64,000 bases of DNA from Actinocatenispora rupis (GCF_016861975.1 NZ_BOMB01000024.1:237727-301726); one strand, 5' to 3'; shown: positions 1 to 15,000, counted from the stretch's first letter. Numbers and translations are program-made. The notes: a model not told the origin generated them from the letters alone.

Positions 1-1
1 G

Positions 2-3000
2 GCGAATGCCGACGGCGTCGAGCTCTATTCCAGCGGTCGCCCCAACCACTACTCCTACACACCCGGCCGGACGGTTCCCGCCGCGGTCCTGTCGGAGTCG
101 ATCCGGCTGGATCACCCGGGCCTGCTCGACGACAAGACCGCGATCCGGGTACACACGCGTCGTGGGGCCGCCTCCGGTGAGGAGACGTGGGCGCTGTTGG
201 CCCGCGAGACGGGGCTCGACGTGTGGGTCACGGAGGGGTCGTCGCCGGTCTACCCGGAAGGGAGAATCGGTCAGCCGATCTGGAGCCGGTACGCGGGCGG
301 CACCGGTGTCAAGACACCGGGAACGGACCAAAAGGTGCCGGTCGCGGAGCGGGTCGCGCTGATCGTCGACGAGATCGTGGCGCGCGACCTGTGGCATCGG
401 GTGGACGCCGGCTTCGCGCTGTGCGCAGCGGACCATCCGCGGCTGCGTCACTACCGAATGATGGAGAAGCGTCCCGGTCTGACGCTGCTCGCCATCGTCA
501 GCGCCGGCGACAACGGCGAGTCCGTCGACGGCAAGCCGGTGGTGCTGGACGAGCCGCTGAGCGGCGCCGAGCTGAGCGCGGTGCTGGACGAGTTGGCGCG
601 TCGCAACCTGTTCCCGGAGCGGCCCGAGGCGATCGTGCTGGAGGCGCACCAGACCGCGATGTTCGGCCCGCCCACGTTCGCGGAGGATCTCGCCAGGGTC
701 CACAACGTGCATGTCTTCGGTCCGGTGGGCTCCGTCAGGCGGACCGGACCGGAAACCCTGGAGGTGGTACGCCGGAGCGAGACGGGGGAGTGGCAGCAGG
801 CGCCGGCGAACGAGTGGTGGCGCGAGTACCTGCCAGGTGGTGAGCTGGTCGACAGTCAGCCGACCCATCCGTGGGGTGCGCCACCGGAGTCCGATGACCA
901 GCCGGACCCCGGCGAGTCGCGGGACGACGGCGTCGGCATCAGCATCACGGTGGAGCGCGATCCCGAGGACGTCACCGAGGAAGAGGAACTGCACCGGGGA
1001 CTGCTGGAGTTCGTCACCGCGAACGCGCGCGCCGACGGGCAGTTCAACACGGATGGGCCGCTGCTCTCGCTGGTCCATTCCTGGATGCCGGCGGTCCAGC
1101 CGGACGATGATCAGTTCGGCATCGCGATCGAGGCGGACGAGTACGGCTTCGTCGCGTTCGGTCGCCGGCTCAGCCTGCGCGAGACCGCGGCGGTGCTGGC
1201 GTACGAGGTGGGTGAAGGGGCACGTCTGAGGCTGTACGTCCGGCATGCCGGAACGGCGGACACCGACCTGGCCTGGCTGCCGGCAGCCGCGGACTACCTG
1301 GCGGCGCAGGCGGGCATCGAGCTGCTGGTACCACGCGGACCACTGGTGGCCGACGCAGACAGCGCGTCCGGCGCGGCGACCGCCCTGGCGGTCCGGATCG
1401 GTGTCCGTGGCGACGGCGCGCCCATGACCGTGCCGGTGTCGGCGGCTGAGGCGTGGTCGACCCACCTGCCGGCGGGGCGCGCGGCGCGGCCGGCCACCCG
1501 GCCTCGCCCGGTTGCCCGGCCGGATGAGCCGCCGCTCTGGAACTTCGTGCATCCGGTATGGCGTTTCCTGACCGAGGTCGCTCCCGGGTACGCGCTGTTC
1601 CACGACGCGGACCGGTTGGCCGCGGCCAACCGGGTGCAGGCCTGGCCACGCGAGGTGGCCCTGTTCGCGGACACCGACGTCCAGGGCAACCTGGTGATCG
1701 GCGGCCGCGGGATACGGCTGAACCACGCCGTGGCCGAGCTTCGCGAGCTGGCTGAAGCGTCCGTGATCGACCTGCCGGACAACACACCAGAGTCCGAGGG
1801 CGGCCTCCTCCGTCTGTACGTGTCGGAGGCCGGTTCCGGCCAGCAGCCGCTGGCCGCCGTCCTCGCGCGCTTCCTGGGCACCGACGTCGCCGGGCTGGTT
1901 GGCGATCTGCGGATCGTCGACGGTGCGTACGTGGTCGTCCAGCACGCCGGCGGACGCGAGGTGACGCTGCCGATCGAAGCCCCAGAGGCGTGGCGGATCT
2001 TCGTCGGTGGCGTCGGTGTCGAGAGCCAGGCCGCCTCCGCCGCGGCCCAGACCGCGCAGTACGCCCGGGACCATGCCTGGTCGGTGCCGAACGGGCTGGT
2101 GCTGGCGCACGAGGACGACCCGCGGGTGACCCGGTGGCGCGCGCTCGCCGAGTCCGTCGACGGGACGGTGCTCGGTGTCGACGTGTCCGACGACGGCACC
2201 GCCTTCGAGGTCGCGGGCGTACGGGTCGGAGGCGGTACCGAGCTGGCGGTGCTGCTGCGGGCACTGGAACGACAGGGGATCGTGGCGCTGCGCGACCGGC
2301 TCGTCGTCGTGGTCGGGCGCCCGTCGGCCGGCGACGGGCGGCTGTTCCGCGAGCTCGCCCGCGGCCTGGGGATGTCGGTCGTGTCGGTGGTCGGCGACCA
2401 CCACGGGTACGACCTGACGGCGCCCGACTGGACGCCGCCGGACACCGGCGCGTACCGCCGGGTGTTCGACGCCGACGGTGTCGAGGTGCTGGACATCGCG
2501 GCCGGGCCCGCGCTGCCGGGTCTGCTCACGGACCTTGCCGAGGAATATCAGCTGGCGTGGGGCGCGGGTGTCGATGCGGCGGCCGGGCACGCGGCCGCGG
2601 ACGCGGTGACCGAGCGGTACCGGCTGCTCGACGTGGACCGTGACGGGGCCGGGCAGTTGTCGGCGACGGATCACCGGCTCGGCGACGGCGCCTGGCTCGC
2701 CACGACGGCAGCCGACGCGGAGCGGGCCGACCAGGCGCGGATCGCCGTGCTCGACCGGGCGCTCGCCCTGTTCGAGGCGGCCGCGGCGGCGGCCCGGCGG
2801 GACGGCGAGCACACGCGCGCGTTCGAATACGAGCGGGCCGCCGCGCTGTGGCGCGAGCTGCACCAGGCGGGCGACCGGGAGCGCGCGTGGCAGCGTGCGG
2901 CGATGCGGGCGGCGGTGCTGCGCTGGACCGCGCGGGCCGCGCTGGAGAGCGGGACGGACCGCGCGGCGTACTGGCAGGGCGTGGCGTTTCGGGCCGAGGC

Positions 3001-6000
3001 GGCCGGCGCGCACGCCAACCGGTTGGCCGTCGGGTACGGGGCGCGGCGCGCGGAGCTGCTGCGGCACCTGGGTGACGATCCGCTGGCGGCGCCGAGCAGG
3101 GTCGGTGACGCGCAGGCGGCCGTGCTCGCGGCGCTGGACGACGTGGCCACCGCCGAGGCGGCGGCCATGCACCGCGCGGAGACCGACCAGACATACCGGG
3201 AGGGCGACGCGCGGGTCTGGTGCCACCGCCTGCTGCTGGACCTGTCCCGGGCCGCCGACACCGACGTACCTGGGCTGCGCTCGGCGATGCACGGGGCGTT
3301 CCGGCAGCTGAGGCCGGAGCGGGTGACCCGGCTGTTCGAGTATGTCCGCGGTGCCCGGGCGTACGAGCGCGGCGACGAGCGGGTCGAGCCGGAGGTCGAC
3401 GTCGCGGTCCGCGCGATGTTGGCGGCGGTCGGCCTGCACGCCACCGACGTGGACCGGACCGAGGACGAGTGGCTGGACGAGGCGCGACGGTGGTGGGCCG
3501 AGGCCGACTTCCCGGCGGAGCTGCCGGCCGGCGGCCCGGGCGCGGTTACGGTCGCGACGCCGCCCGTCCCGGCCGACGACACCGGCTCCGTACCGGTGCT
3601 CGACGCGGTGCGGGACGTGTTCGGCAGCGAGCTGATGGTCCGGCACGGCGTACTCAACGCCCAGGACGTGCGGTTCGTCGAGACCGACCGCGGGCAGCTG
3701 CTGGAGGTTCGGACGATCGACGGGCGGTGGCTGACGTTCGCCCTGGTCGTCGGCGACGTACCCGGCGGCGCGTCGGCGCGGTTCGAGCCGACGCCGGACG
3801 ATTCGGTGGACGGCTCGGTCGTGCTGGCCGCGCGGTACGACTCGGCGGTCGCGGTGGGCGCCACGCTGGCCGGCGCGGTCGCGGCCGGCATCGCGCAGTT
3901 CGCCGGCACCGCCGGCCACCTGCGTCGTCCGTACGTGCGCCGGTCGGTGGCCTTGGACCTGACGCCAGCGACCGTCGTACGGCTGGCGCAGCTGGCGCAC
4001 GTGGGCGTCGCGTACCGGCGTGCTCTGGCGTTCGGCGCGGACATCGACGAGCAGGGCCGGCTGGCCGAGACGATCCGGCGGCTCGCCGCCGAGCTGGGCG
4101 TCGACTGGCTGCCCGCGCACGTCGCGCACCGGCGCGGGCTGGTCTCGCCGGACCCGGTGGAGCTGGCGACGGACCAGTGGGACGGCGTCCGGCCGTACCG
4201 GGCGGACGAGCTGGACGCGGCCCGGCTGACGCTGCGCGACGGGCACTTCACGTACTGGGCGGAGCCGGCGCGCAGCTTCGATTCCCGGCTCGCTGACCCG
4301 AGCGGACGAGCCCGCGTCGAGCTCGGAGCGGACGGGCACTGGTACGTCCTCGCGCCCGACCGGTCGACGGGCGAGGTGTACCAGGCGCGGGCGAGCGTCG
4401 AGGTGCACGCCGGTGAACTCGTGGCGATCGAGGTCGAGGACGGCCCGCTGGCACCCGTCGCCGGCATCGTGTTCGACCGGCTGGCGGTGGGCGGGGTGCA
4501 CCGTGCCTACCGCGCCACGGTGCGTGCCGCGCATCCGGACGGTACGACGCACGTCGATCCGCTGGACCCGGCCCGAGTCGCTGCCGCGGTCGACGCGGTG
4601 CACCGGGCGGTGGACAGGCTGGCGCTGGCGGTGCAGGCAGGCATCGCGCATCCGGCGCTCGCCACGGTCGAGGGCGTCGGGGACCAGCAGATCCAGCTCG
4701 GCCTGCACGACGCGGGCACGGTGCGGATCGACGCGTACGCGCCGGTGCCAGGGATGGCGGTCCGTGACCTGACCCGCGACGATCTGGACCGGGCGGCGAC
4801 GGCTTGGCTGGAGCGCAGCGTCTCCGCCGCCGTCAACCGGGCCCGGCACGACACCCCGGCCGACCCGGTACGCATCGGCTCGTCGCCCAACACCGGCGAC
4901 CTGCTCGACATGGTGCACCGGGTGCTGATGTCGAGGGACCCGGCGTGGCGCGTGCGTCGCGCGGGCCGCGACGTGGTCATCAGCCGGCCCGGCGCCCGTT
5001 CCATCACGCTGCGTCTCGCGATGGTCGGGCTCGGGGACGACGAGGTGTCCCGGTCCCACTCGACCGAGCCGCTCGTCACCGGCACCGCCCGGTCCGCGGT
5101 CGTACTCGTCCATGAGGCGCTGGTCGGCGAGCCCGACCTGCTGCGCACGCTGATCGACCGGGTGCTGCTGTTCCACCAGGTCGAGACGGAGCTGCACAGC
5201 CTGCCCGGCCGCGGGCTCGGCCGGCTGTACGACCCGACCGCGCTGCCGCGCGACGACGAGCAGCTCCTCGGCCGGGGATACACGAGGCGTACCGCGGTCG
5301 AGGAGCGCGCGCTGCGCGACCTGCGGCTGCTCGTGAAGCGGTACCGCGGTGCGGCGCCCGGCCGCCGCGCGGGCCACGCGGTCGAGATCCAGGAATGGAC
5401 CCGCCGTTGGCTGACCGAGCTGCCCAACGGCTGGAGCGCCCGGCGCTACGGGATGTGGCACGCCTACGTTCTGGACCAGGTGCCGGAATACCGCGCGGTC
5501 CTCGACGAGGTCCGTGGGCTGCAGCGGCCGGATCCGGTCACCCGTGAGCCGCGCGTGTTGCTGTCCCGCGACGAGGCACTGTCGTGGGTGGGTGAGCACG
5601 CCCAGGTGACGGCCTCCGGCCTGTCGTTCCACGAGGCGGGGTCCGACGACGGCCGCTTCGCGGCGGCGGTGCCGTTCACGCGCGGCGAGCGGACGCTGGA
5701 CATCCATTACCAGGACGGGCTGGTCCAGGTCGCCGGCGCCTGGGTGACGCCGGCCGACTTCTTCGCCGCGGTGCGCCCGCTGGTCGACGGGATGATCGAC
5801 GAGGGCGGCGACCTGACCCGGCGTACGGCGAAGGTCCGGCTGATCGCCTGCCACGGCGCCGAACTGCTCGACCTCGCCGTACGGGAGCTGCGGGTCACGG
5901 TCGGCGGCGCGAGTGACTACGCGTTCACCAGCGAGCTCGGTGACGTGACGGTCGCCGACCTGTTCCAGGCCGGTGACACGATGCTGCCCGGCACGCCGGG

Positions 6001-9000
6001 TCACTGGGTGTGGCGCGACCCGGACGACCACGAGTGGGTGCAGCCGTCCACGCAGCACCCGGACCCGGCCGCGACGACCTGGCTGCCCCGTGGGCCCGGC
6101 GCGGACACGTCCGGCGGCGGGCGGCCGGTGATGGACGGGTACGTCCTGGTCGACGACTCCGGACCGGGCGACGGTGTGTGGCGGGATCCGGACGGCCGGC
6201 TGTTCCGGGTCGTCGCGCCGCCCGATCCGCGCGTCGCCCGCATGATGGTCCTGCGCAGCCGGCTGTACCGGGAGTTCGGCGAGGACGCCGAGCGCGCCGA
6301 ACTGCTCGACCTGAACGGGCACTTCGGCGACCGTCAGCTCGGCGTACGGACGTGGATCGACGAACCGGCCGCCCCCGGCGAGGCGGATCCGCGACGGCAG
6401 GTGGGCGAGAGCCTGCCCGTCCATGCGTTGCTGGACAACCCGGGCGCGCTCCGGGACCGGTCCGGGTCGGTGCTCCGGCCGGACGGCAGCGTCGTGTGGC
6501 GCCTCGGTAACCGGACCACCGTCCCCGCCCGTACCGGCGATCTGCACCTGGTGTGGTCGTCGGCCAGCGGGATGCTGGCCATGGCCCTGCATCAGACCCG
6601 GTACGCCGACGTCATGGCCGGCGTCGCCCGGATCGCCGCGGTCGCACCGGAACGTCTGGACGAGCTGGTCGACGAGGCCGGGCTTGCCGCGGACGAGGCG
6701 GACCGCCTCAAGGCGTGGTTCCGGGCGGGCCGGGACGATCTGGTCGCGCGTTTCGGCGCGACGCAGGAACCGCCCGTCGAGCTGCCGTCGCCGGTGTTCG
6801 GCACGCTGACCGTGGACGACCTGACGGCGCTGGTCGACCGGGACCTGCTGGAGTTCGCCGGACGACGGGGCCGCCGGCTCTACGACATCCTCGCCGCGCG
6901 GGCCGCCGAGGCGCGCTCCGCCGGGTACGACGGGATGACCGTGCTGGACCTGGCCCGCGCGCTCGACGCCCGGTCGGGGACGTCACGTGCGGCCACCGAG
7001 CTGACCGACTGGCTCACGACGCCCGAGGGCATCGCACACCACCGCGCGGCCGAGGCCCGGGAAGCGGTGTTCGCCGCCGTCGACTTCACCGAGGACCCGG
7101 CGTACCGGCTGCCCACGGCGGACGAGGCCGAGCAGCTACACGAGGCGCACGGCACCGCGTACGACCAGGAGACCCGCGACCTGTACTACCGCTGGTGGGC
7201 GTGGTCGAACAAGCTCAGCCAGCACCTGCGCAGCGGCGGGGTCGAACACCCCGAGCTCGCGCCCGTGGCTGCCAGGGTGCTGGACAGCATGTACCCGGCG
7301 CCGCGGGCCATGCTGCTGCGACGGGGAACCACGTTCGGTCAGGGCCACAAGTTCCAGGGCGTCGATCACCTGCTGTCGCTGGTCGGTACCGACGTCGATG
7401 TGTCCACTGTGGACAGCTATTCCGGGGTCGTGGACGGCGGTCCCGAGCAGGAGCGGTTCGCGGCCCGCGAGGTCCAGATGTACCTGGAGACTCCGGAGGG
7501 CACGCCGCTGGCCTGGATCGGCCGGTACCGCGGCGGTGGGCTGAACGAGTTCCTGACCGCTCCGGGCACCGTACGGATCGTCGGCGTGCGCCGCGTCGTG
7601 ACCCGGTACGGCCTCCAGTACCTCGTGCGGTGCCGTGCCGTGCTGCCGGGCGAGGACCCGGGCCGCGGGGATGGCCCCGGACCGGACGCCGGGCCGGGCG
7701 GCGGTTCGGGGCCGCGTGGTGGCGCGTCGCCGGAGCCGACGCCGACGATCGGCGTGCTGCCGCCGTCGCTGACCGGCGCGGAACCCGCGGCCGCCGAGAG
7801 CACCGGGACCGGCGCGTCCCCGCAGACACCGGACGCCGACCTCGACCCGGTGCCGGACGGGCAGGCGACCGTCGAGGTCCTGAACCTGATCGAGACGCAG
7901 ATCGCCGCCGTGGCACCCGGTGCCTTCGACCGGGTACCCGAAATGCGGGCCGAACTGACCCGCCGCTTCGGCGGTACGGCCTGGTGGGGCGAGCTGCGCG
8001 ACCTGCTCGGCGCCGAAGGCGTCCGGATGCGGTACGAGCTGCCGGTCGGGTCGCTGTGGACCGAAAACCTGGACGTGGTCGTCACCGCCGAGCTGGTCGA
8101 CCCGGACCAAGCGCCGACCGAGCCGAGCACCACCTACGCCTGGCGCGACGCCGACCGCGTGCCGCACCAGGTCCGGGTACGGGTGGCTGTGCAGCGGTCG
8201 CGTCCGGTGGGCCGGCCGCTGAGCGCCATCGCGATCACCGCCGCCGACCTGTTCCGTGGCCGCGGTACGCGGTCCGCGACCGCCGCCGCGACGGGTGTCG
8301 TTCCGGCGCTGCCGCGTCCCGCCCCGGCCACGGAGGTGCCGGACACCAGGGTGCTGCGGCGGCTACCGGCCGGCACCGAGGTCCTCGCCGTCGACACGGA
8401 CCGCTACCCGGACGCGTTGCGCACCCTGCTGACCGAGCTGGTGGGGCGGCGGATGGTGACCCGGCACGAGCCGCGCATCGCCGCGGCGACCACGCCGTCG
8501 CACGTGGCGGACCTGCTGACGCAGCTCGCGACGCCGGAGGGCGCCGTGCTGGGCCGGTTCTGGCTGTCCGACCACGGCGGCCGGCGCGTCTCGGTACGTG
8601 GCTGGTCGACGTTCTCCGACCTGCGGGTCGTCAACCCGTCCGCCGGTACGGGGCCGCACGGGCAGATGGTGGTGGTGCGGCTCCTCGCGCACAGCGCGTT
8701 CGAGGCGACGCGCGTGGACGACGACGCCGCGCGGACCGAGACGACCCGGCGGCTCCCGCACGGTCCCACCGGCTACGTGTACCTCCGGGTCCCGGAGCGG
8801 TCGCTGGCCGCGATGCGCGATCTGCTCGACGGCGATCTCGGCAGCACGCCGCTCGCGCTGGTCGGCGCGGACACCGGCGCCGAGGCTGTGCACGTCGCCG
8901 GCGTACGGCCGGGCCTGGTGGCGGGGATGCGTCGCCGGCTCGCCCGCCGGTCCACCGACGCGCCGGGCTTCATGCTGGACGAGCTGACCGCCGAGGTCGA

Positions 9001-12000
9001 CGCCGCGCTCGACTTCGCCGCAGGCCCCTGGCAGTACGTGGACGCGGTCGCGGCGCTGATCCGGGACCGCGCCGGGCTGGACCCGCGGGAGTACCCGGTG
9101 GTCCGGCTCTACACCGATCCTGCCGGCACCGGGCGCGCACCGGTCGCGGCGGACGGCACCGAGCTGCTGCCGGTCGAGTTCGCCCGGCTGCTGGCGCGGG
9201 CGCTCGGCGCCGAGATCCACCTCGGTACGACCGGCCCGCGCGGCGCGGTCGACGGCCACCGCATCGGCCCCGACGGCACCGTGTACGAGGAGGCCACCGC
9301 GTCGGACGCGGAGCCGCCGCTGTTCCGGACTGGCATGGTGCCGAAGGAGGACGCCCCGCTGACCGAGGCGGACTGGCGGCTGCTGCGCGCGCTGAACCGC
9401 CTGCTGTTCGAGCACGAGCAGGCGGTCACCGCTCTCAACGCCGCCGGGTACGCCGGGCGGCTGGCGAACGCCTTCGCGTGGCGGTTGGGCCGCGGTGACG
9501 CGCCGGGCCACATCCGGCAGCTGATCCGTACGGTGCAGGCGACCGAGACGCGGATCCGGCGGGCGATGGCGACGCTCGGGCTGGAGGAGAGCCTGCCCGG
9601 CGCCGACGTACTGGCCGAGCGGCTGCGCTGGGCGTTCGCGCAGCCGGGCCGGGGGCTGCGGATGCCGGAGTCCGGCTGGGCGATGATCGAGCACTTCCGC
9701 GGCTGGCGGCAGGCCCTCGATCCGGACCTGGCCGGCCTGCGGATGCTGGCCAAGCACCACCCGCCGACGGTCACGTGGAAGGGCACCCCCGCGAAGACCT
9801 CGCTGGTGCCCGTACCGGAGAAGCCGATCACTCAGCGGTCGATGGCGATCCACCAGCACCGGCCGCTCGAAGCGGGCGTGTTCGACGTACCGACCTTCCG
9901 CAACGTGTACGAGCTGGGGTGGACGGCCGGCATGGCCGCGCTGCACCGGGCCGGCATCGACCTGATCAAGCTGAAGCGGCCCGGATTCGCGATCGTGCTG
10001 GAGTCCGCCGACGTCGCGGCCGACGAGGCGGCCGCCGAGGCGAACCCGGCGCTACTGGCGCCGGGCGAGGTGCTGCGCCGCCGGTGGTCGACCGACGGCA
10101 AGGTCGCCGTGTTCACCGTGGCGCGCGGCAGCTCGCAGGCCGCGAAGCAACGCGCCTGGGACGCCGCCGTCGCCGCCAGCATCAATGAGTGGCGTTCCCC
10201 GCTGGTCGCCGCACGCGCCGTCGTCAAGCAGGTCGCGGAACCGGCGATCGCCGGTCTCGCCGCGGCAACCGTGCCGTACGTGGTGGACCAGACCGCGCAC
10301 CCGAGCGGCCTGGAGGTCAGCGGCGTCGCGCTCCTCGGCATCGCCGCGAACGCCCTCTTCAACGCACTGTTCAGCGGGCCGCACTGGTACACGTTCGGCG
10401 TCGACTTCCAGCGCGAGCGCAACCGGCACCGCCGGATGATGGACACGAGCCTCAAGCCGACCGTGCGCCAGCTCGCCGACGACATGCACGCCGTGTCGGA
10501 ACTCCTCGCCCCGATCGTCGCCGAGCTCGGCGTCACGACCACCCCCGTCCCGGCGTACGTCACGTCGCCGCCGCTCGACGAGGCGGAGAGCGCGGCGTAC
10601 CGGGCGCGGGTCGACGCGGCGATCGTCCGCCTCGTCGAGCGGCTCCGGGACGACACGCTGGTGCCCCGGAACAAGAAGGGCGTCCCGGTCGCCGCGATGC
10701 CGGCGGAGGACGCCGGCGCACCGGCCGCCCGGCCCGGTGCGGTCCGGCCGACCGCGATGACCAACCAGACCGCCGAGACGATGGCCGGGATCACCGACGT
10801 CGAGTGGGACGCCGACGAGCGGGTGCTCACCTTCGCGCTGCCCAACGGGGAGAAGATCTCCATCCGGCCGGAGATCGGCGACAACGAGGAGTGGACGCAG
10901 TACCAGACCGGCGGCAGTGCGGGCCGGCTTGAGAAGACCCTCGACTTCCAGATGAACCTCGGCAGGTCGACCGCCCGTCTTCCCGAGGGAGACGAGGCGG
11001 ACGCCGAGATCTGGGGCAGCCTGACCGACCAGTTCGCCGACATCGTGTACCAGGCGTCCTGGGTCTTCCAGAGCATCTCGGGCTTCGGTACGCACGGCAA
11101 GGCGCAGGGCATGTCCCTGTCGTTCGAACTGCTGGTCAACGTGTGGATCAGCCTGTTCGTCCTGCACGACCCGGGCCTGCTGCCCCCGCTGGTGGCGCGG
11201 CTGATCGCGTACCGGATCGCCTCGGCGGACGCCGACACGCAGAAGACGCTGACGGTCAAGCTCTCCGAGCGGCTCAACGCCGAGCAGATGAAGTTCCGCA
11301 CCGGGTTCAGCCAGGTGACGGCGCTGCCGCAGCGGGTGCGCATCGGCATGCAGCAGCGCGAGCAGCTCGCCGCCGTGATCGAGGCCGTCGGACGGTTGCA
11401 CGGCGAACTGACCGGCCGACCGGTGGCGGCGCAGCCCGCCGGGCCGGTCGAGACCGAGGAGATCCCGGACGGGCCGGGCAGCATCGCGTCGCAGGCGTCG
11501 TGGGCGCTGGCCGACGCGATCGACGCCACGCCGGGCATCACCGGTGCCTGGGACATCCAGGAGGCGAAGACCGGGCCGGTCTGGCGGGTCGTACAGATCC
11601 GGCGCGCACCGGTCGCCGTCGGCCGCGCCGCGTACCTGCGTCGGCCCACGCTCACGTTCCGGGTCCGCGTCGAGCCGTCGGTGCCGCCGAACTCGGTGCG
11701 GGTGGTTCGGACCAAGACACACGAGATGTCGATGCTGGTCTCGCCGGACTGGACCGACGGTGAGCTGTCGACGGTCGTCCGGCGGGTCCTCGTCGACGTC
11801 ATGTCCGCCGAGAAGTACATGGCGCCGCGCCGCAAGGCGGAGCTGGCGAAGCGGGCGGCCGTACCGGCCTTCGGTACCGCGGCGATCAACCTGATCACGG
11901 CGATCGCGCAGGGCAACACGACCGCCGTCCCGACCGAGGCGGGCGCCGCGACGTCCGCGACGGTGGACGGCGTCAGCCAGATGTTCACCGTGCGGAAGGA

Positions 12001-15000
12001 GTTCGACAAGGAAGGCGACGTCTACACCGCGGCCACCAAGCTGGCCCACGCGGTGCCTGCGGACTACGACCAACTGACCGGTACTGGCTACCGGACTCTC
12101 GGGGAGAGCGCGGAGCTGATCCGGGCGCAGGCCGAGCGGGACGCCGCGGATCCCGCGTATGCGGCGGTGGCCGACGATCTCACGGCCCTCGCGGCCTATG
12201 CCGCCGCTGACCGGACGCTGTCGCCGGAGGAGCTGTCCGCACGGTTCCGGCGCTTCGTCGCCGACGGCGGTCTCGGCGACCTCGACACCGAGTACCTCGG
12301 TGACAACCTGTACAAGGTGGTCGTCGAGCGGTCGACCTCCCGGATGAAGGCGCTTGGTCGGGGCCGCCATCCGGAGATACTGCTGGTCCGGTACGTCCCC
12401 GGCGAGATGGTCGAGGACCTGCCCGAGATCCTGGACCGTACCGGCGCCGAGTACGACCCGGACGAGCTCCCGGACCGCACGCTGTTCATGCGCGGCGAGG
12501 ACGACGCCGACTGGTACGCGGTGTCCGGGACGGCGGACGCGGAGCACGGGTTCGCCGCAACGGCCGAGGGTTTCCGGCGGGTCGCGGAGATGGCTCGTCG
12601 CGGCGCCACCGGCATTCCGGAGCTGGGCGACCACCTGACCCAGCTGACGTTCTGGCAGGGTGGCGCCATCCTCAACCGGTTCACGACGATGGCGCTGACG
12701 GAGCTGACCCCCGCGCACGTGGCCGAGCAGATCCCCGTGGCGATGCTGAGCATCTACCTGGGCGCGCTCGCCAGCAACTGGCACAACCTGGGTCACGAGA
12801 TCTCCCGGTGGATGGCGAACCGGATCCGGGACTACTACGGCTACTCGGTGTCGCCGTTCCGGGTGCAGTTGGGCGCGTTCCTGACGGCCAGCCTGGCGAT
12901 CCGGCTCGAACGGCTCGACGCCCGCCAAGCCCGCCTCACCGAGCTCACCGGCCGACCGCGGCCGGAGTGGCCGGCGTGGCAGGGCGAGAAGCTGCCACCG
13001 GACTACCTGGACGACGACCCGAGGGACTCCGACGACCCGGACGACCCGGACAGTCCGAAGGGGCCCGACGGCACGCCGCCCACGCCCCCCAGCCCGGCGC
13101 CGGTACAAGGCATGGAGGCGACACCCGGCGACCCGGCGGCGCCCGTGGCCCTGCCCGAGCCCGCGCCCGTGCTGCCGTCCGGTGATCCGTCGACCCCTTC
13201 CGATCCCGCGTCCGCGCCGCCGTCGGGTGGCCCCGGTGACGGCGCATCGGTGCCGACGACACCGGCGCCGGACCCGGTCGCCGACCTGCTGGCCCGGCTC
13301 CAGGAGCTGCGCGACGACCCCGACCTGACCACCAGCGCCCGGGTACTCGCGGTGCACGCGCTGTGGGCCGGCGCCGACCCGGCGGTCCGTGACGCCGCGA
13401 TCGAGGAACGCCCGCAGCTGGTCAGCGCCGTACCCGGGGTGCTGAGCACGGACGCGATCCGTGCCAGCGACCGCACCCTCGACGCCGGGATCGAGGACGT
13501 ACGGGCCCGGCTGGCGACCCGCGCCGCCGAGCTGGCCGACCTTCATCTGGCCGAGGACGACGACCCGGACTTCGGATCGCTGTCGGCTCTGCTGAAGACG
13601 CTGGTGTTCATGGCGACGCCGGTCGCCCGCAAGGTGTGGCAACCGGATGGCACGGTCCGGGTCGTCATGCAGCGCCGCCGGTTCATCCACCTGGAGATCG
13701 ATCCGGACGGGCCCGGTCATGTCGTGGAACTCGTCGGCGCCGACCTGGCCGACGCCGACGCGGCCATGCAGTTCTGGGCCGGCACCTGGCAGAGCCTGCG
13801 GACCCTGCCGTACCAGGTCCGCCGCACCGAGATCGTGCACGACGCTGCGGCGGCGCTGGTCGGCGGCGACCCCCGGCTGGCGCTGCTCACGGCGCTGCCG
13901 CCGAACCTGCCGCAGGGCGTGCCGGGCACGGTGCCGCAGTCCCGGGTCCGCGCCGTCGCCGACACCGCCGAGGCGCTGACCCTGGCCGTACAGCTGGAGG
14001 TCCGGCCGGGCACCCGGTTGACGATCCAGTCGCACAGCTACGCCAACCGGGTCGCCCGCGAGCTGCGGGAGAGTCGCCCCGACACGTTCGCCAACATCCC
14101 GGTACTCACCATGGGCCCGCCCGTGTCGGTGCCCGGCAGCGACGTGTACACGATGTTCAACGCGCGGGACATGACCGCGCAGATCCATCCGTTCGGGCGT
14201 AACGCCTGGCAGCCGGGGGTCACGCGACTGTCGGCCGGCGACGCGCAGGGCCACCCGTCGTACTGGGACGACCCGACCGCGGTGCGCAACATGGCCGCGT
14301 TCGCGCTCGGCGGTACCCACCCGCTGGTCGTGATCAACCCCGGCGACCCGGACCCGAACAACGGCCCGGCGAGCTTCACCAACGCGCTGCGCGCCATCCC
14401 CTTCGTGGTACGCGAGATGCAGGAGGAGTCGGCGCCGCAGGACGTGTCGCCGCGCACCCTCGGTACGGTCACGCCGGAGGAGGCCGCCGCGCTGCCGGCG
14501 GGTCCGGGACCGCGGCACGCTCGACCCAACGCCGCGGGTACCGGACTGACCGGCTCGGGTACGCCCCGGCACGCGCGGCCCGACGGCGAGCCCGGGCCGA
14601 CCATCGGCGCCCTGCCGCCGCCGGTCACTCCCGACACGGAACCCCGCCCCGACACCACGACGGCAACGCCCGAGTCCGCGCAGCCCGAGACCGCGAAGCC
14701 CGAGGCGGCCAAGGGGGAGTCGGGCGAGGGCGAGACGAAGACGGTACTCACCGGCGAGGTCGTCTCGACCGGTGCCGACGCCGCGGTGCAGGAGACGCAG
14801 CGCCCGGACGACGCCGACGCGTTGCGGGCCGAGCTGCACCCGGGGAAGCGGCCGGCGTTCACCGACCACGATCGGGCACGCTTGGCGCGGCTGCTGGCGC
14901 TGGCCGAGGAACTCGACGTTCTGCGGGTCCGGCTGCGTGTCCTGGTCGGCGACCTGGTGCCGGACGGCCGGCCGCTGCTGCGCGACGTCCCACTGGCCGA

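Noticed and set aside
197..199. TTG at 197 as the start of the giant gene
   Set aside because: The frame is open to base 2 and the upstream codons continue the same repeat sequence, so the start is outside the window.
6120..6600. Separate kinase-like (HipA/PI3K-like) domain before the ART-like region
   Set aside because: 'GVWRDPDGRLFRV' and 'RSRLYREFG' are suggestive, but no catalytic loop or metal-binding motif could be seen, so it is not listed as a domain.
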